From assembly GCA_011391855.1 (NCBI GenBank), contig JAABPT010000045.1, forward strand, positions 1 to 8,032: a stretch of DNA of 8,032 bases. Direction: 5' to 3'. This document shows, piece after piece, positions 1 to 5,807 of the stretch (positions are counted from its first letter, which is position 1; each line of letters opens with the position of its first letter). Made by a program: the position numbers and the translations under genes. This DNA comes from Burkholderiales bacterium (GTDB lineage Bacteria; Pseudomonadota; Gammaproteobacteria; Burkholderiales; Burkholderiaceae_C). The notes below the pieces were generated by a model. That model made no database searches, had not been told where the DNA came from, and was given only the letters and a program-made list of their open reading frames with translations.

Positions 1-606
1 AACAACCTGCAGGGTGTGGCCGGGCTGCTGCAGCAGAACGCGGCCCGCCACCCCGAGTTGTCGGCCGTGTTGTCCGAGGCCGTGGGCCAGGTGCAGGCCA
101 TCGCCCAGGTCTACGGCCTGCAGGTCGGCGCCAGCGGGCCACTGGCGGTGGCCGGCCTGCTGCGGGCCATTGCAGCTTCGGTGCAGCGCACCTTCGGGCG
201 CACCATCGTGGTGGCGCTGCAGGGGGAGGTGCCGCACCTGCTGCCCGAGGCCGAAGCGATCCCGGTGGCGCTGACCGTCAACGAACTGCTCACCAACGCC
301 ATCAAGCACGGCTCGGGCGGCGATATTCGTTGCAGCCTGGCGGCGCAGGGCGACACGGTGTCGATCCGCATTGCCGGTGCCGGCACGCTGGCGGCGGGGT
401 TCGACCTCGCTCAGGTGCGCGGCGGCGTGTCGGGGTTGGGTCTGGTGCGCGCACTGCTGCCGCGCCGCAGCAGCAGCCTGTCGCTGCGGCAGCAAGGCGA
501 CGAGGTCGTGGCCGAGGTCGGGTTGCGGCCCCCGAGCGTGCGGCTGCCGGACGCGGCGTCGGCAGCGGCAGCAGCAGCGGCAGCTGCGGCAGCTGCAGTG
601 GCTTAG
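1..606 (+). CDS. HisKA_2-type sensor histidine kinase, 3' part (5' truncated by window edge)
   Basis: This is the C-terminal 201 residues of a two-component sensor kinase. The frame is open from base 1 and begins with NNLQGVAGLLQQ, which matches the segment just after the phospho-accepting His of HisKA_2 kinases (HRxKNNLQ), so the His itself lies just outside the window. The HATPase_c part follows: an N-box NELLTNAIKHG (bases 280-312) and a G2-like GLGLVRALL near 433-459. The usual G1 motif DxGxG is replaced by IAGAG, so the adenine-contacting Asp is not apparent; related HisKA_2 proteins often carry Asn or other residues here. The protein ends in a run of 12 alanines followed by Val-Ala and TAG. 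The next gene, an ANTAR response regulator, starts at the next base. It is therefore probably the cognate kinase, as EutW is for EutV. Signal and sensor domain are unknown because the N-terminus is missing. Confidence 0.88.
   Translation, partial: NNLQGVAGLLQQNAARHPELSAVLSEAVGQVQAIAQVYGLQVGASGPLAVAGLLRAIAASVQRTFGRTIVVALQGEVPHLLPEAEAIPVALTVNELLTNAIKHGSGGDIRCSLAAQGDTVSIRIAGAGTLAAGFDLAQVRGGVSGLGLVRALLPRRSSSLSLRQQGDEVVAEVGLRPPSVRLPDAASAAAAAAAAAAAAVA
562..597 (+). repeat. GCN triplet repeat encoding 12 consecutive alanines
   Basis: Twelve consecutive alanine codons (GCA, GCG and GCT mixed) lie at the 3' end of the sensor kinase gene, just before its stop. The tract is rich in CAG/CTG-type triplets and contains short self-complementary segments (GCAGCTGC). 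It falls outside the HATPase fold and looks like a slippage-generated tail. Its length changes in steps of whole codons, so it would not shift the frame. Confidence 0.85.
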
Positions 607-1221
607 GTGACAATCTGCCCCATGGCGGGGCCTGGCGTCAGCAAGGGCAAGATCCTGGTCGTCGACGACGACCGGCTGGTGCTCGCCACCGTGACGCACG
701 GCCTGGCCGAGGCCGGTTACGAGGTCATCGACGCCGACAACGGCGACGACGCCATCCTGCTGGCGCGCGAACACCGGCCGCAACTGGCCCTGCTGGACAT
801 CCGCATGGAAGGCAAGAGCGGCTTCGACGTCGCCGAGACGCTGCGCGACGTCTACCGCATCCCCTTCATGTTCCTCTCGGCCTTTGCCGACGAGGCGACG
901 CTGGCGCAGGTGCAGGCGCTGGGTGCGCTGGCCTACCTGATCAAGCCGCTGGACGTGGGGCAGATCGTGCCCAGCGTCGAGGCCGCCTTTGCGCGCTTGC
1001 GCAGCGCCGAGCCGGCACCGCGCGAGGTCCCCGCCGCCGGCGCCGTGCTGGATGATCCGCTGCCGCTGGCGGTGGGCGTGCTGATGCACCGCCATCGGCT
1101 GACCCGCGCCGAGGCCTGGCAGCGGCTGCAGCGGCTGGCGCAGGAACAGCAGCGGCCGCTGGTCGAGCAGGCGCGGCGTCTGCTGGCGGCGGTGGAGGAA
1201 TTGGCGCGAACCGCAGGCTGA
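607..1221 (+). CDS. Response regulator with REC and ANTAR (RNA-binding antiterminator) domains
   Basis: This 204-residue protein has a receiver domain at about residues 14-131: the acidic pocket VVDDD is at 18-22, the phospho-acceptor Asp64 is in LLDIRM, the switch Ser is at 91 and the invariant Lys113 is in YLIKP. The C-terminal part (about 149-200) fits the ANTAR pattern: LAVGVLMHRHRLTRAEAW followed by a helix with LQRLAQEQ and VEQARRLL. ANTAR regulators such as EutV, AmiR and NasT bind paired hexaloop hairpins in nascent RNA and prevent termination, and phosphorylation of REC normally activates RNA binding. The GTG at 607 abuts the TAG of the upstream kinase, implying translational coupling. 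An in-frame ATG at 622 is an alternative start, and neither has a clear Shine-Dalgarno sequence. Its target transcripts cannot be identified here. ANTAR assignment is by motif pattern, with good confidence. Confidence 0.93.
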   Translation: MTICPMAGPGVSKGKILVVDDDRLVLATVTHGLAEAGYEVIDADNGDDAILLAREHRPQLALLDIRMEGKSGFDVAETLRDVYRIPFMFLSAFADEATLAQVQALGALAYLIKPLDVGQIVPSVEAAFARLRSAEPAPREVPAAGAVLDDPLPLAVGVLMHRHRLTRAEAWQRLQRLAQEQQRPLVEQARRLLAAVEELARTAG

Positions 1222-1245
1222 CGGCGGCTCGCCGGCGCGTCAGCC
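1216..1245. terminator. Putative bidirectional terminator hairpin between convergent genes
   Basis: GGCTGACG (1216-1223) is a perfect inverted repeat of CGTCAGCC (1238-1245). The 14-base G/C-rich interior can form a further small stem, in which GGCG (1223-1226) pairs with CGCC (1230-1233). The TGA of the ANTAR regulator (1219-1221) lies in the left arm and the TGA of the minus-strand kinase (complement of 1240-1242) in the right arm, so one hairpin can serve both convergent transcripts. There is no T-tract on either side, so it is not a classical intrinsic terminator. It may instead block read-through, protect 3' ends or assist Rho. Confidence 0.5.
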
Positions 1246-2820
1246 CAGCGTGAAGAAGAAAGCCGCGCCGCGGCCCGGTTCGGACTCGGCCCAGACCTCG
1301 CCGCCATGCCGGCGAACGATGCGCCGCACCGAGGCCAGGCCGACGCCATGACCGGGAAAGTCGCTGGCGCTGTGCAGGCGCTGGAAAAGGCCGAACAGCC
1401 GTTGCGCCGAACGCAGGTCGAAGCCGGCGCCGTTGTCGCGCACTTCGAACACGCTGCGGCCGTCGCGCGCCACGCGTCGCAGGCTGATCCGTGCACATTC
1501 GAGCCGTGCACTGTATTTCCAGGCGTTTCCGAGCAGGTTCTCGAGCACCTGGCGCAGCAGCGTCGGGTCGCCCTGCGCGGTCAACCCGGGTTCGATGTCG
1601 ACCTGCGCCACGCGTCCGGGCGCGCCGCGCTGCAGGTCGTCCACCACCCACGACGCCATCTGCGAAAGGTTCACCGGCTCCCGCGCCAGCGGCTGCGCCG
1701 ACAAGCGGGCCAGCGTCAGCAGTGCGTCGATCATCAGGTTCATGCGTGTCGCTGCACCGAGCACGCGGTCCAGGTGGTCGTTGCCGACGCGGTCGAGCAG
1801 CCGGCCGTAGTCCTCCTTGAGGATGCGAGTGAAGCCTTCCACGACGCGGATCGGCGCGCGCAGGTCGTGCGTGACCGTGAAGCTGAAGCTGTCGCTGTCG
1901 TTGTGGTTGTCGTTGTCGTTGTCGTTCTCGTTGGCTTCGTCTACAGCCGGCGTGCCCGCAGCCGCCAAGGCAGCAGTGCGCTGCAGCAGCAGCAGGCCGC
2001 GGCGGCCGGCGGGCAGTCCCGGCAGCGCCCACAGCTGCCAGCCCGCGGCCTCGGCCACCGTGCCCGCGGCCAGGTCGCGGCAGGTTTCGGCCACCGCCGC
2101 CGGCAGGGTGGCCAAGGTGGCGCCGGCATCGCTGTCCGCGGCAAGGGCGGGCCACAGCGCCAGGGCGGCCGCATTGGCGTGCTGCAATTGCCAGCCCTGG
2201 CCGGCTTGGAACACCACCAGGGCCGGCGCCGCGTGGGCCTCCAGCGCCGGGGCCAGCGCGGCGGCGGCGGTGCGCAAGGCGTCGTCGGTGTCGGTGGGCC
2301 GTGCCGTGCCGACGTAGCCGGCGAAGACGCCCAGGTCGTCCAGCCGCGGCTCGCCGCGAAGTTCCCAGCCGGCGCTGCCGTGCACGGGCGGGTTGGCGCG
2401 CAGGCGCAGCCCGGAAAATGCCTGTTGTGCCTGCAGCTTGGCGGCCAGCTCGGCCGTGGCGCCACTGGCTGGGAACAGGCCGTCGGCGCCGTCGGGGGCG
2501 TCGGCCGCAGCCGGGCCCGGTGCGCTCCAGGCCCGCAGGCGGTGCGCGGCGTCGGTCTCCCAGGTCCAGTCGGCCTGCAGCTGGCTCCGGTGACGCAACT
2601 CGTCGTTGCAGCGGCGCAAGGCCGAGACGGCAGCAGCCCGACCGCGTGCGGCCCCCAGCAGGTAGCCCGCAACGGCCACGCCGGCGGTGGCGAGCGTGGC
2701 GTAGGCCCAAGCCGCCGGCCCTTGCAAGGCATCGCTGCAGCCGGCCAGGCCTGGCGTGACCCACGTGGCGGCCACCCTGCCGGCCGCTCGGCCTAGGCAA
2801 CGCGGACGCAAGTCGAACAT
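1240..2820 (-). CDS. Membrane-anchored PAS-containing sensor histidine kinase (HisKA/HATPase_c)
   Basis: This 526-residue sensor kinase probably has one membrane segment at about residues 35-57, followed by mostly cytoplasmic regions. The stretch from about 83 to 175 starts with DWTWETDA and ends with a PAS-like strand (VFAGYVGTAR). A second PAS-like region starts near ALVVFQ (200-205). A low-complexity Asn/Asp linker (297-310) leads into the HisKA H-box FTVTHDLRAP, with His318 as predicted phospho-acceptor. HATPase_c follows: N-box with Asn432 in NAWKYS, G1 DNGAGF at 462-467, F-box RLFGLFQRLH and G2 GHGVG at 490-494, all intact. No receiver domain is attached. It is divergent from the Hpt/REC-GGDEF-EAL operon and convergent with the ANTAR gene. 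The likely partner is therefore the REC protein across the intergenic region, which is inference. The ATG at 2820 has no Shine-Dalgarno sequence. The PAS calls are less certain than the kinase core. Confidence 0.93.
   Translation of the reverse strand: MFDLRPRCLGRAAGRVAATWVTPGLAGCSDALQGPAAWAYATLATAGVAVAGYLLGAARGRAAAVSALRRCNDELRHRSQLQADWTWETDAAHRLRAWSAPGPAAADAPDGADGLFPASGATAELAAKLQAQQAFSGLRLRANPPVHGSAGWELRGEPRLDDLGVFAGYVGTARPTDTDDALRTAAAALAPALEAHAAPALVVFQAGQGWQLQHANAAALALWPALAADSDAGATLATLPAAVAETCRDLAAGTVAEAAGWQLWALPGLPAGRRGLLLLQRTAALAAAGTPAVDEANENDNDNDNHNDSDSFSFTVTHDLRAPIRVVEGFTRILKEDYGRLLDRVGNDHLDRVLGAATRMNLMIDALLTLARLSAQPLAREPVNLSQMASWVVDDLQRGAPGRVAQVDIEPGLTAQGDPTLLRQVLENLLGNAWKYSARLECARISLRRVARDGRSVFEVRDNGAGFDLRSAQRLFGLFQRLHSASDFPGHGVGLASVRRIVRRHGGEVWAESEPGRGAAFFFTLG
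1891..1932 (-). repeat. Imperfect hexanucleotide tandem repeat (plus-strand unit GTCGTT) encoding an Asn-Asp linker
   Basis: Seven consecutive six-base units lie on the plus strand. Four are exact GTCGTT (1897-1902 and 1909-1926), and three carry one substitution each (GTCGCT, GTGGTT, CTCGTT). In the minus-strand kinase they encode residues 297-310, alternating Asn/Asp with occasional Glu, His and Ser, immediately before the HisKA dimerisation helix. The unit is a multiple of three, so slippage would lengthen or shorten the linker without a frameshift. Confidence 0.9.
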
Positions 2821-2827
2821 GCCAACG

Positions 2828-2833
2828 ATTGTA
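2828..2833 (-). promoter_or_regulatory. -10-like box TACAAT next to the kinase start codon
   Basis: Read on the minus strand, TACAAT (5 of 6 matches to the sigma-70 -10 consensus) is followed by only seven bases before the ATG at 2820. Transcription would start at or within a few bases of the ATG, giving a leaderless or nearly leaderless mRNA. No -35 hexamer occurs at 16-18 bases; TTGAGG lies 21 bases upstream, outside the normal range. The assignment is tentative. Confidence 0.3.
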
Positions 2834-2882
2834 GGGATCGGTCAACGGCCGGCGCCTCAAGTTCGGGGTGTGGGCGCCGAAA

Positions 2883-2914
2883 GTCCGGTTATGGTCTGGC
2901 CTTCGGCCGGACCT
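2883..2914 (+). promoter_or_regulatory. Strong hairpin with a mutually exclusive alternative arm (possible attenuator-like RNA element)
   Basis: GGTCTGGCC (2893-2901) can pair with GGCCGGACC (2905-2913) through a three-base loop, giving a 9-bp stem with one G-U pair. Upstream, GTCCGG (2883-2888) is complementary to CCGGAC (2907-2912), part of the same right arm, so the two foldings compete. This resembles switch architecture in leader RNAs, but no U-tract follows and it is not known whether the region is transcribed. In such GC-rich DNA, chance pairing is a real alternative. Confidence 0.35.
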
Positions 2915-2955
2915 GGTGGCCGTGTGCGCGGCTGCATTCCACCCGCCTCTTTGCC

Positions 2956-2960
2956 GGAGA
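2956..2960 (+). promoter_or_regulatory. Shine-Dalgarno sequence GGAGA for the small ORF at 2966
   Basis: GGAGA lies with good spacing (GGAG ends six bases before the ATG) upstream of ATG 2966. It is the clearest ribosome binding site seen in the window; the large genes start without an evident one. It is the main reason for treating the small ORF as possible. Confidence 0.45.
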
Positions 2961-2965
2961 CCGCG

Positions 2966-3139
2966 ATGTCCGCGCCCGTCCACGCCCCGAACTTTCCCCG
3001 CTTGACGGGCCATGGCTGCATTTGCAGGTTGCACGGAAGGTGCCGGCCGGTGCCGGGCCGTGGTGCAGGTTTGGCAAGTTTGGCAGGTGTGCCGGGTGTG
3101 GCAGGCTCGCCGCTGCGACCCTGCCAGCAGCAAGCATGA
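2966..3139 (+). CDS. Possible small protein or leader peptide overlapping the Hpt gene start
   Basis: This 57-codon ORF starts at an ATG with a well-placed GGAGA. Its TGA (3137-3139) overlaps the ATG of the Hpt gene as ATGA, the classic translational-coupling arrangement. The predicted peptide starts MSAPVHAPNF and has a Cys/His-rich segment HGCICRLHGRC at about residues 16-27. It then has a three-residue periodicity (GLA-SLA-GVP-GVA) produced by a 9-bp DNA repeat, and ends in CQQQA. No signal peptide, membrane helix or known family is apparent. It could be a leader peptide that delivers ribosomes to the Hpt gene, which lacks its own Shine-Dalgarno sequence. Against it, open frames of this length are common by chance at this GC content, and the same frame stays open upstream into the antisense of the kinase. 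Confidence 0.3.
   Translation: MSAPVHAPNFPRLTGHGCICRLHGRCRPVPGRGAGLASLAGVPGVAGSPLRPCQQQA
3069..3104 (+). repeat. Four tandem 9-bp imperfect repeats
   Basis: The consecutive units are GTTTGGCAA, GTTTGGCAG, GTGTGCCGG and GTGTGGCAG, ending 31 bases before the Hpt ATG. Adjacent units differ at one to three positions. They could be a direct-repeat protein-binding site or a tripeptide repeat within the small ORF that spans them, since the 9-bp period preserves frame. No known operator consensus was recognised. Confidence 0.7.
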
Positions 3140-3537
3140 ATTCCGATTCCTTCACTTCGGGTGCGCCCGCGGGCGGCGGTCTGCCGCTGGCCACGCTGGA
3201 CGCCGGTGCGCTGGCGCGCCTGCGTGAGCTCGACCCCGACGGCCGCCACGGCGTGCTCAACCGCGTGCTGGCGGCGTTCGAGACCTCGTTGGCGCGCATG
3301 CTGGTGCAGTTGCGCGCCGAACTCGACACCGGCGACCCGGGCGTGGTGGCGGGCGTGGCGCACACGCTGAAGTCTTCGTCGGCCAGCGTGGGGGCCTTGG
3401 CGCTGTCGGCCGCTTGTGCCGACGTCGAGCGCCGGCTTCGCGCCGGCGAGCCCGGCGACCTGCCGGCCGACGTCCAGCGCCTGGTCACCGACGGTGAAGC
3501 GGCGCTGCGCGCCGTTGGGGCTATGCTGCGGCCCTGA
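3136..3537 (+). CDS. Hpt domain phosphotransfer protein
   Basis: This 133-residue stand-alone histidine phosphotransfer protein spans a single helical-bundle Hpt domain at about residues 20-130. The signature AHTLKSSSASVGA places the phospho-accepting His at 76 with the usual Lys three residues later (HxxK). Before it comes a helix containing LARMLVQLRAEL, after it one containing AACADVERRL. Hpt proteins shuttle phosphoryl groups between receiver domains in phosphorelays. It is the first clear gene of the plus-strand operon: 14 bases separate its TGA from the next ATG, which begins a REC-PAS-GGDEF-EAL protein, so that receiver is the obvious partner. The ATG at 3136 has no Shine-Dalgarno sequence and overlaps the stop of a possible upstream small ORF as ATGA. 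The frame stays open upstream to 3022, but that stretch does not resemble an Hpt domain. The relay direction and the upstream hybrid kinase, if any, are unknown. Confidence 0.92.
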   Translation: MNSDSFTSGAPAGGGLPLATLDAGALARLRELDPDGRHGVLNRVLAAFETSLARMLVQLRAELDTGDPGVVAGVAHTLKSSSASVGALALSAACADVERRLRAGEPGDLPADVQRLVTDGEAALRAVGAMLRP

Positions 3538-3551
3538 CCGCCGCTCCACCC

Positions 3552-5807
3552 ATGACGCCAGCCCCCACCTACGCCGACGCCAGCCTGCCGGCACAGCCCG
3601 AGGTCCTGCTCGTCGACGACGACGAAGTCAACCTGCTGCTCACCGAGCTGGCACTGCGCGAGCGGGGCTTCAAGATCACCAGTGCCTCCAGCGGCGAGCA
3701 AGCGCTGGCGCTGCTGCGCGACTGGACGCCCGACGTCGTGGTGCTCGACGCGGTGATGCCCCGCCTGGACGGCTTCGACACCTGCCGCGCGCTGCGCCGG
3801 CTGCCGGGCCACGAAAACGTGCCGGTGCTGATGCTGACCGGGCTGGACGACGACGCTTCCATCACGCGCGCCTATCAGGCCGGCGCCACCGACTTCTTCG
3901 TCAAGGCCACGCAGTGGGGACTGCTGGCCGGGCGGCTGCATTACCTGTTGCGGGCTTCGCGCACGCGCATCGAACTGGAGCGCAGCAAGTCCAAGCTGGC
4001 GCGCGCGCAGGACCTGGCGCGCATGGGCAGTTTCGACTGGTGGCGCAGCGAGCGCGGCGACGCCGCAGGCTTGGTGATGTCGCACGAGGCGCTGCGCGTC
4101 TTCGGCTACGGCCCGCACGAAGCGGTGGGCCTGCGCACGCTGCTGCGCATGGTGCCGCACGACGACCGCCGCAGTTTCCTGCGCCAGCTGCACGAGGCGC
4201 TGCGCCACGCTTCCGTGGTGGCCACCGACGTGCCCATCGTGCTGCTCGACGGCCGGCAGCGCATCATCCACGTCGAGGCCGAGCCCGAATTCAACGAGCA
4301 CGGCCATGGCGTCGGCTACGCCGGCATCGTGCAGGACGTGACCGACCGCCGCATGGCCGAGGACAAGATCCGCCAGCTGGCCAATTTCGACGCGCTCACC
4401 GGCCTGCCCAACCGGCGCCAGCTCATCTGGCGCGCCGAACGAGCCTTGGACCAGGCGCGCCGCATGGGGCACCAGTTTGCGCTGCTGCTGATCGACCTGG
4501 ACCGCTTCAAGATCATCAACGACACGCTCGGCCACGGCGCCGGCGACGAGGCGCTGGTGGAGGTGGGCCGCCGGCTGCGTGCCTGCGTGCGCCACAGCGA
4601 GCAGGTCATGGAAGGCGCGCTCGAAGCGGCGGGCGTGCGTTCGCACCGTTCGCTGGAGGCCGTGGGCCGGCTGGGCGGCGACGAATTCGTCGCCCTGCTG
4701 CCCGAGGTGGTCTCCGAAGACGACGCCGAGCGCGTGGCGCAGCGTGTGCTGGAGGCATTGCGCGAACCCATCTTCGTCGGCGGCCAGGAGTGCTTCGTCA
4801 CCGCCAGCGTGGGCGTGGCGATGTACCCGCGCGACGGCGCTTCGGTGGTGGACCTGCTGCGCAATTCCGACGTCGCCATGTATTCGGTCAAGCTGCAGGG
4901 CAAGAACGCCTCGGCCATCTACAGCCCGCAACTCGCCGGCCGCGGCCGCGAGAAACTGGAACTGGAGACGGCGCTGCACAAGGCCATCGAGCGCGACGAA
5001 CTGGTGCTGCACTACCAGCCCAAGATCGACGTGCGCGCTGCGCGCATGGTGGGTGCCGAGGCACTGATGCGCTGGCAGCGCGGCAGCCGGCTCGTGCCGC
5101 CGGGCGACTTCATTCCGCTGGCCGAGGACACCGGGCTCATCGTGCCGCTGTCGGAGTGGGCGCTGCGCGAGGCCGCAAAGCAGGCCCGCGCCTGGCAGCA
5201 GGCCTTCGGCTTTGCCGAATCGATTGCCGTGAACCTGCCCAGCCGGCTGTTCGAGCGTAGCGACTTGGTCGAACATATCCACCAATGCGTCACGGCAGTG
5301 AGCGTGCCGCACCGCATGATCCAGCTCGAGATCACCGAAGACAACCTGATGAAAGATCTGCAGAACGTGATCCCGGCGCTGCACCGGCTCAACGAGATCG
5401 GCGTGGAGATCTCCATCGACGACTTCGGCACCGGTTATTCGTCGCTGGCCTATCTGACCACGCTGCCGATCTCGGAGCTGAAGGTCGACCGCAGCTTCGT
5501 GCGCGACCTCGGCATCACGCCGCAGAGCTCGGCGGTGGTCACGGCCATCATCGCGCTGGCGCGCTCGCTGGGCTTGCGCGTGGTGGCCGAGGGCGTGGAG
5601 ACCCTGCGCCAGATGGAAGTGCTGCACCGCCTGGGCTGCGGCGTGATGCAGGGCTTTCTGTTCAGCCGCGCCGTGCCGGCCGACGACCTGCAGCGCTGGC
5701 TGGAACATACCGTGCTGCCGCGCAAGGCGCCGTGGATCGGCAGCGCTGTCGACAGCGACACGGGCGAGGCGGCCACTCGAACTGCCGGCGGCAGGCAGTA
5801 CCGGTGA
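3552..5807 (+). CDS. Response regulator with REC-PAS-GGDEF-EAL architecture (c-di-GMP turnover)
   Basis: This 751-residue soluble protein combines a receiver with both c-di-GMP enzymes. REC spans about 17-130: acidic pocket VDDDE at 21-25, acceptor Asp66 in VLDAVMP, Thr96 and Lys118. Lys118 is followed by Ala instead of the usual Pro. After a helical linker, a PAS domain spans about 155-275. GGDEF follows, with DALTGLPNRR, LIDLDRFKIINDTLGH and the active-site GGDEF at 375-379, and an extra segment of about 20 residues just before it. The EAL domain is complete: E503 of EAL, Asn in AVNLPSRLF, Glu in LEITEDN, Asp623-Asp624 of DDFGTGYSS, Lys644, VAEGVET and VMQGFLFSR. Both diguanylate cyclase and phosphodiesterase activities are therefore possible. 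GGDEF may instead act as a GTP-sensing module, as in many dual proteins. It follows the Hpt gene by 14 bases and overlaps the next gene by one base. Confidence 0.96.
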   Translation: MTPAPTYADASLPAQPEVLLVDDDEVNLLLTELALRERGFKITSASSGEQALALLRDWTPDVVVLDAVMPRLDGFDTCRALRRLPGHENVPVLMLTGLDDDASITRAYQAGATDFFVKATQWGLLAGRLHYLLRASRTRIELERSKSKLARAQDLARMGSFDWWRSERGDAAGLVMSHEALRVFGYGPHEAVGLRTLLRMVPHDDRRSFLRQLHEALRHASVVATDVPIVLLDGRQRIIHVEAEPEFNEHGHGVGYAGIVQDVTDRRMAEDKIRQLANFDALTGLPNRRQLIWRAERALDQARRMGHQFALLLIDLDRFKIINDTLGHGAGDEALVEVGRRLRACVRHSEQVMEGALEAAGVRSHRSLEAVGRLGGDEFVALLPEVVSEDDAERVAQRVLEALREPIFVGGQECFVTASVGVAMYPRDGASVVDLLRNSDVAMYSVKLQGKNASAIYSPQLAGRGREKLELETALHKAIERDELVLHYQPKIDVRAARMVGAEALMRWQRGSRLVPPGDFIPLAEDTGLIVPLSEWALREAAKQARAWQQAFGFAESIAVNLPSRLFERSDLVEHIHQCVTAVSVPHRMIQLEITEDNLMKDLQNVIPALHRLNEIGVEISIDDFGTGYSSLAYLTTLPISELKVDRSFVRDLGITPQSSAVVTAIIALARSLGLRVVAEGVETLRQMEVLHRLGCGVMQGFLFSRAVPADDLQRWLEHTVLPRKAPWIGSAVDSDTGEAATRTAGGRQYR

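Larger units (their letters stand above)
2821..3135. other. Divergent intergenic / leader region
   Basis: These 315 bases separate the minus-strand kinase start from the Hpt gene start and must hold the promoters of both transcription units. The region contains a -10-like box for the kinase, a strong hairpin with a competing arm (2883-2914), a strong ribosome binding site followed by a possible small ORF (2966-3139), and four 9-bp tandem repeats (3069-3104). No convincing paired -35/-10 promoter for the plus-strand operon was found. TTGACG at 3002-3007 is not followed by a matching -10 at 16-18 bases. Confidence 0.8.

Noticed and set aside
2737..2748. Lipobox-like LAGC at residues 25-28 of the sensor kinase
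   Set aside because: The preceding segment lacks a proper hydrophobic core of a signal peptide, and a better membrane helix follows at about 35-57, so lipoprotein processing is unlikely.
1306..2796. A 496-codon plus-strand frame antisense to the sensor kinase
   Set aside because: It has no domain signature and includes a poly-Val run that is simply the complement of the Asn/Asp hexamer repeat.
2840..2845. TTGACC (minus strand) as -35 for the kinase promoter
   Set aside because: It is only six bases from the TACAAT box, far too close for sigma-70 recognition.
3002..3007. TTGACG as a -35 box for the Hpt operon
   Set aside because: No acceptable -10 hexamer occurs 16-18 bases downstream; the sequence there (CAGGTT and neighbours) is a poor match.
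941..3133. A 730-codon minus-strand frame overlapping the kinase in another phase
   Set aside because: Its product is an Arg/Ala/Pro-rich shadow. The overlapping frame encodes intact HisKA and HATPase motifs.
2821..3135. ANTAR double-hexaloop target or a c-di-GMP riboswitch in the operon leader
   Set aside because: The hairpins seen do not show two adjacent six-base loops with A at position 1 and G at position 4, and no GEMM-type conserved core was recognised.
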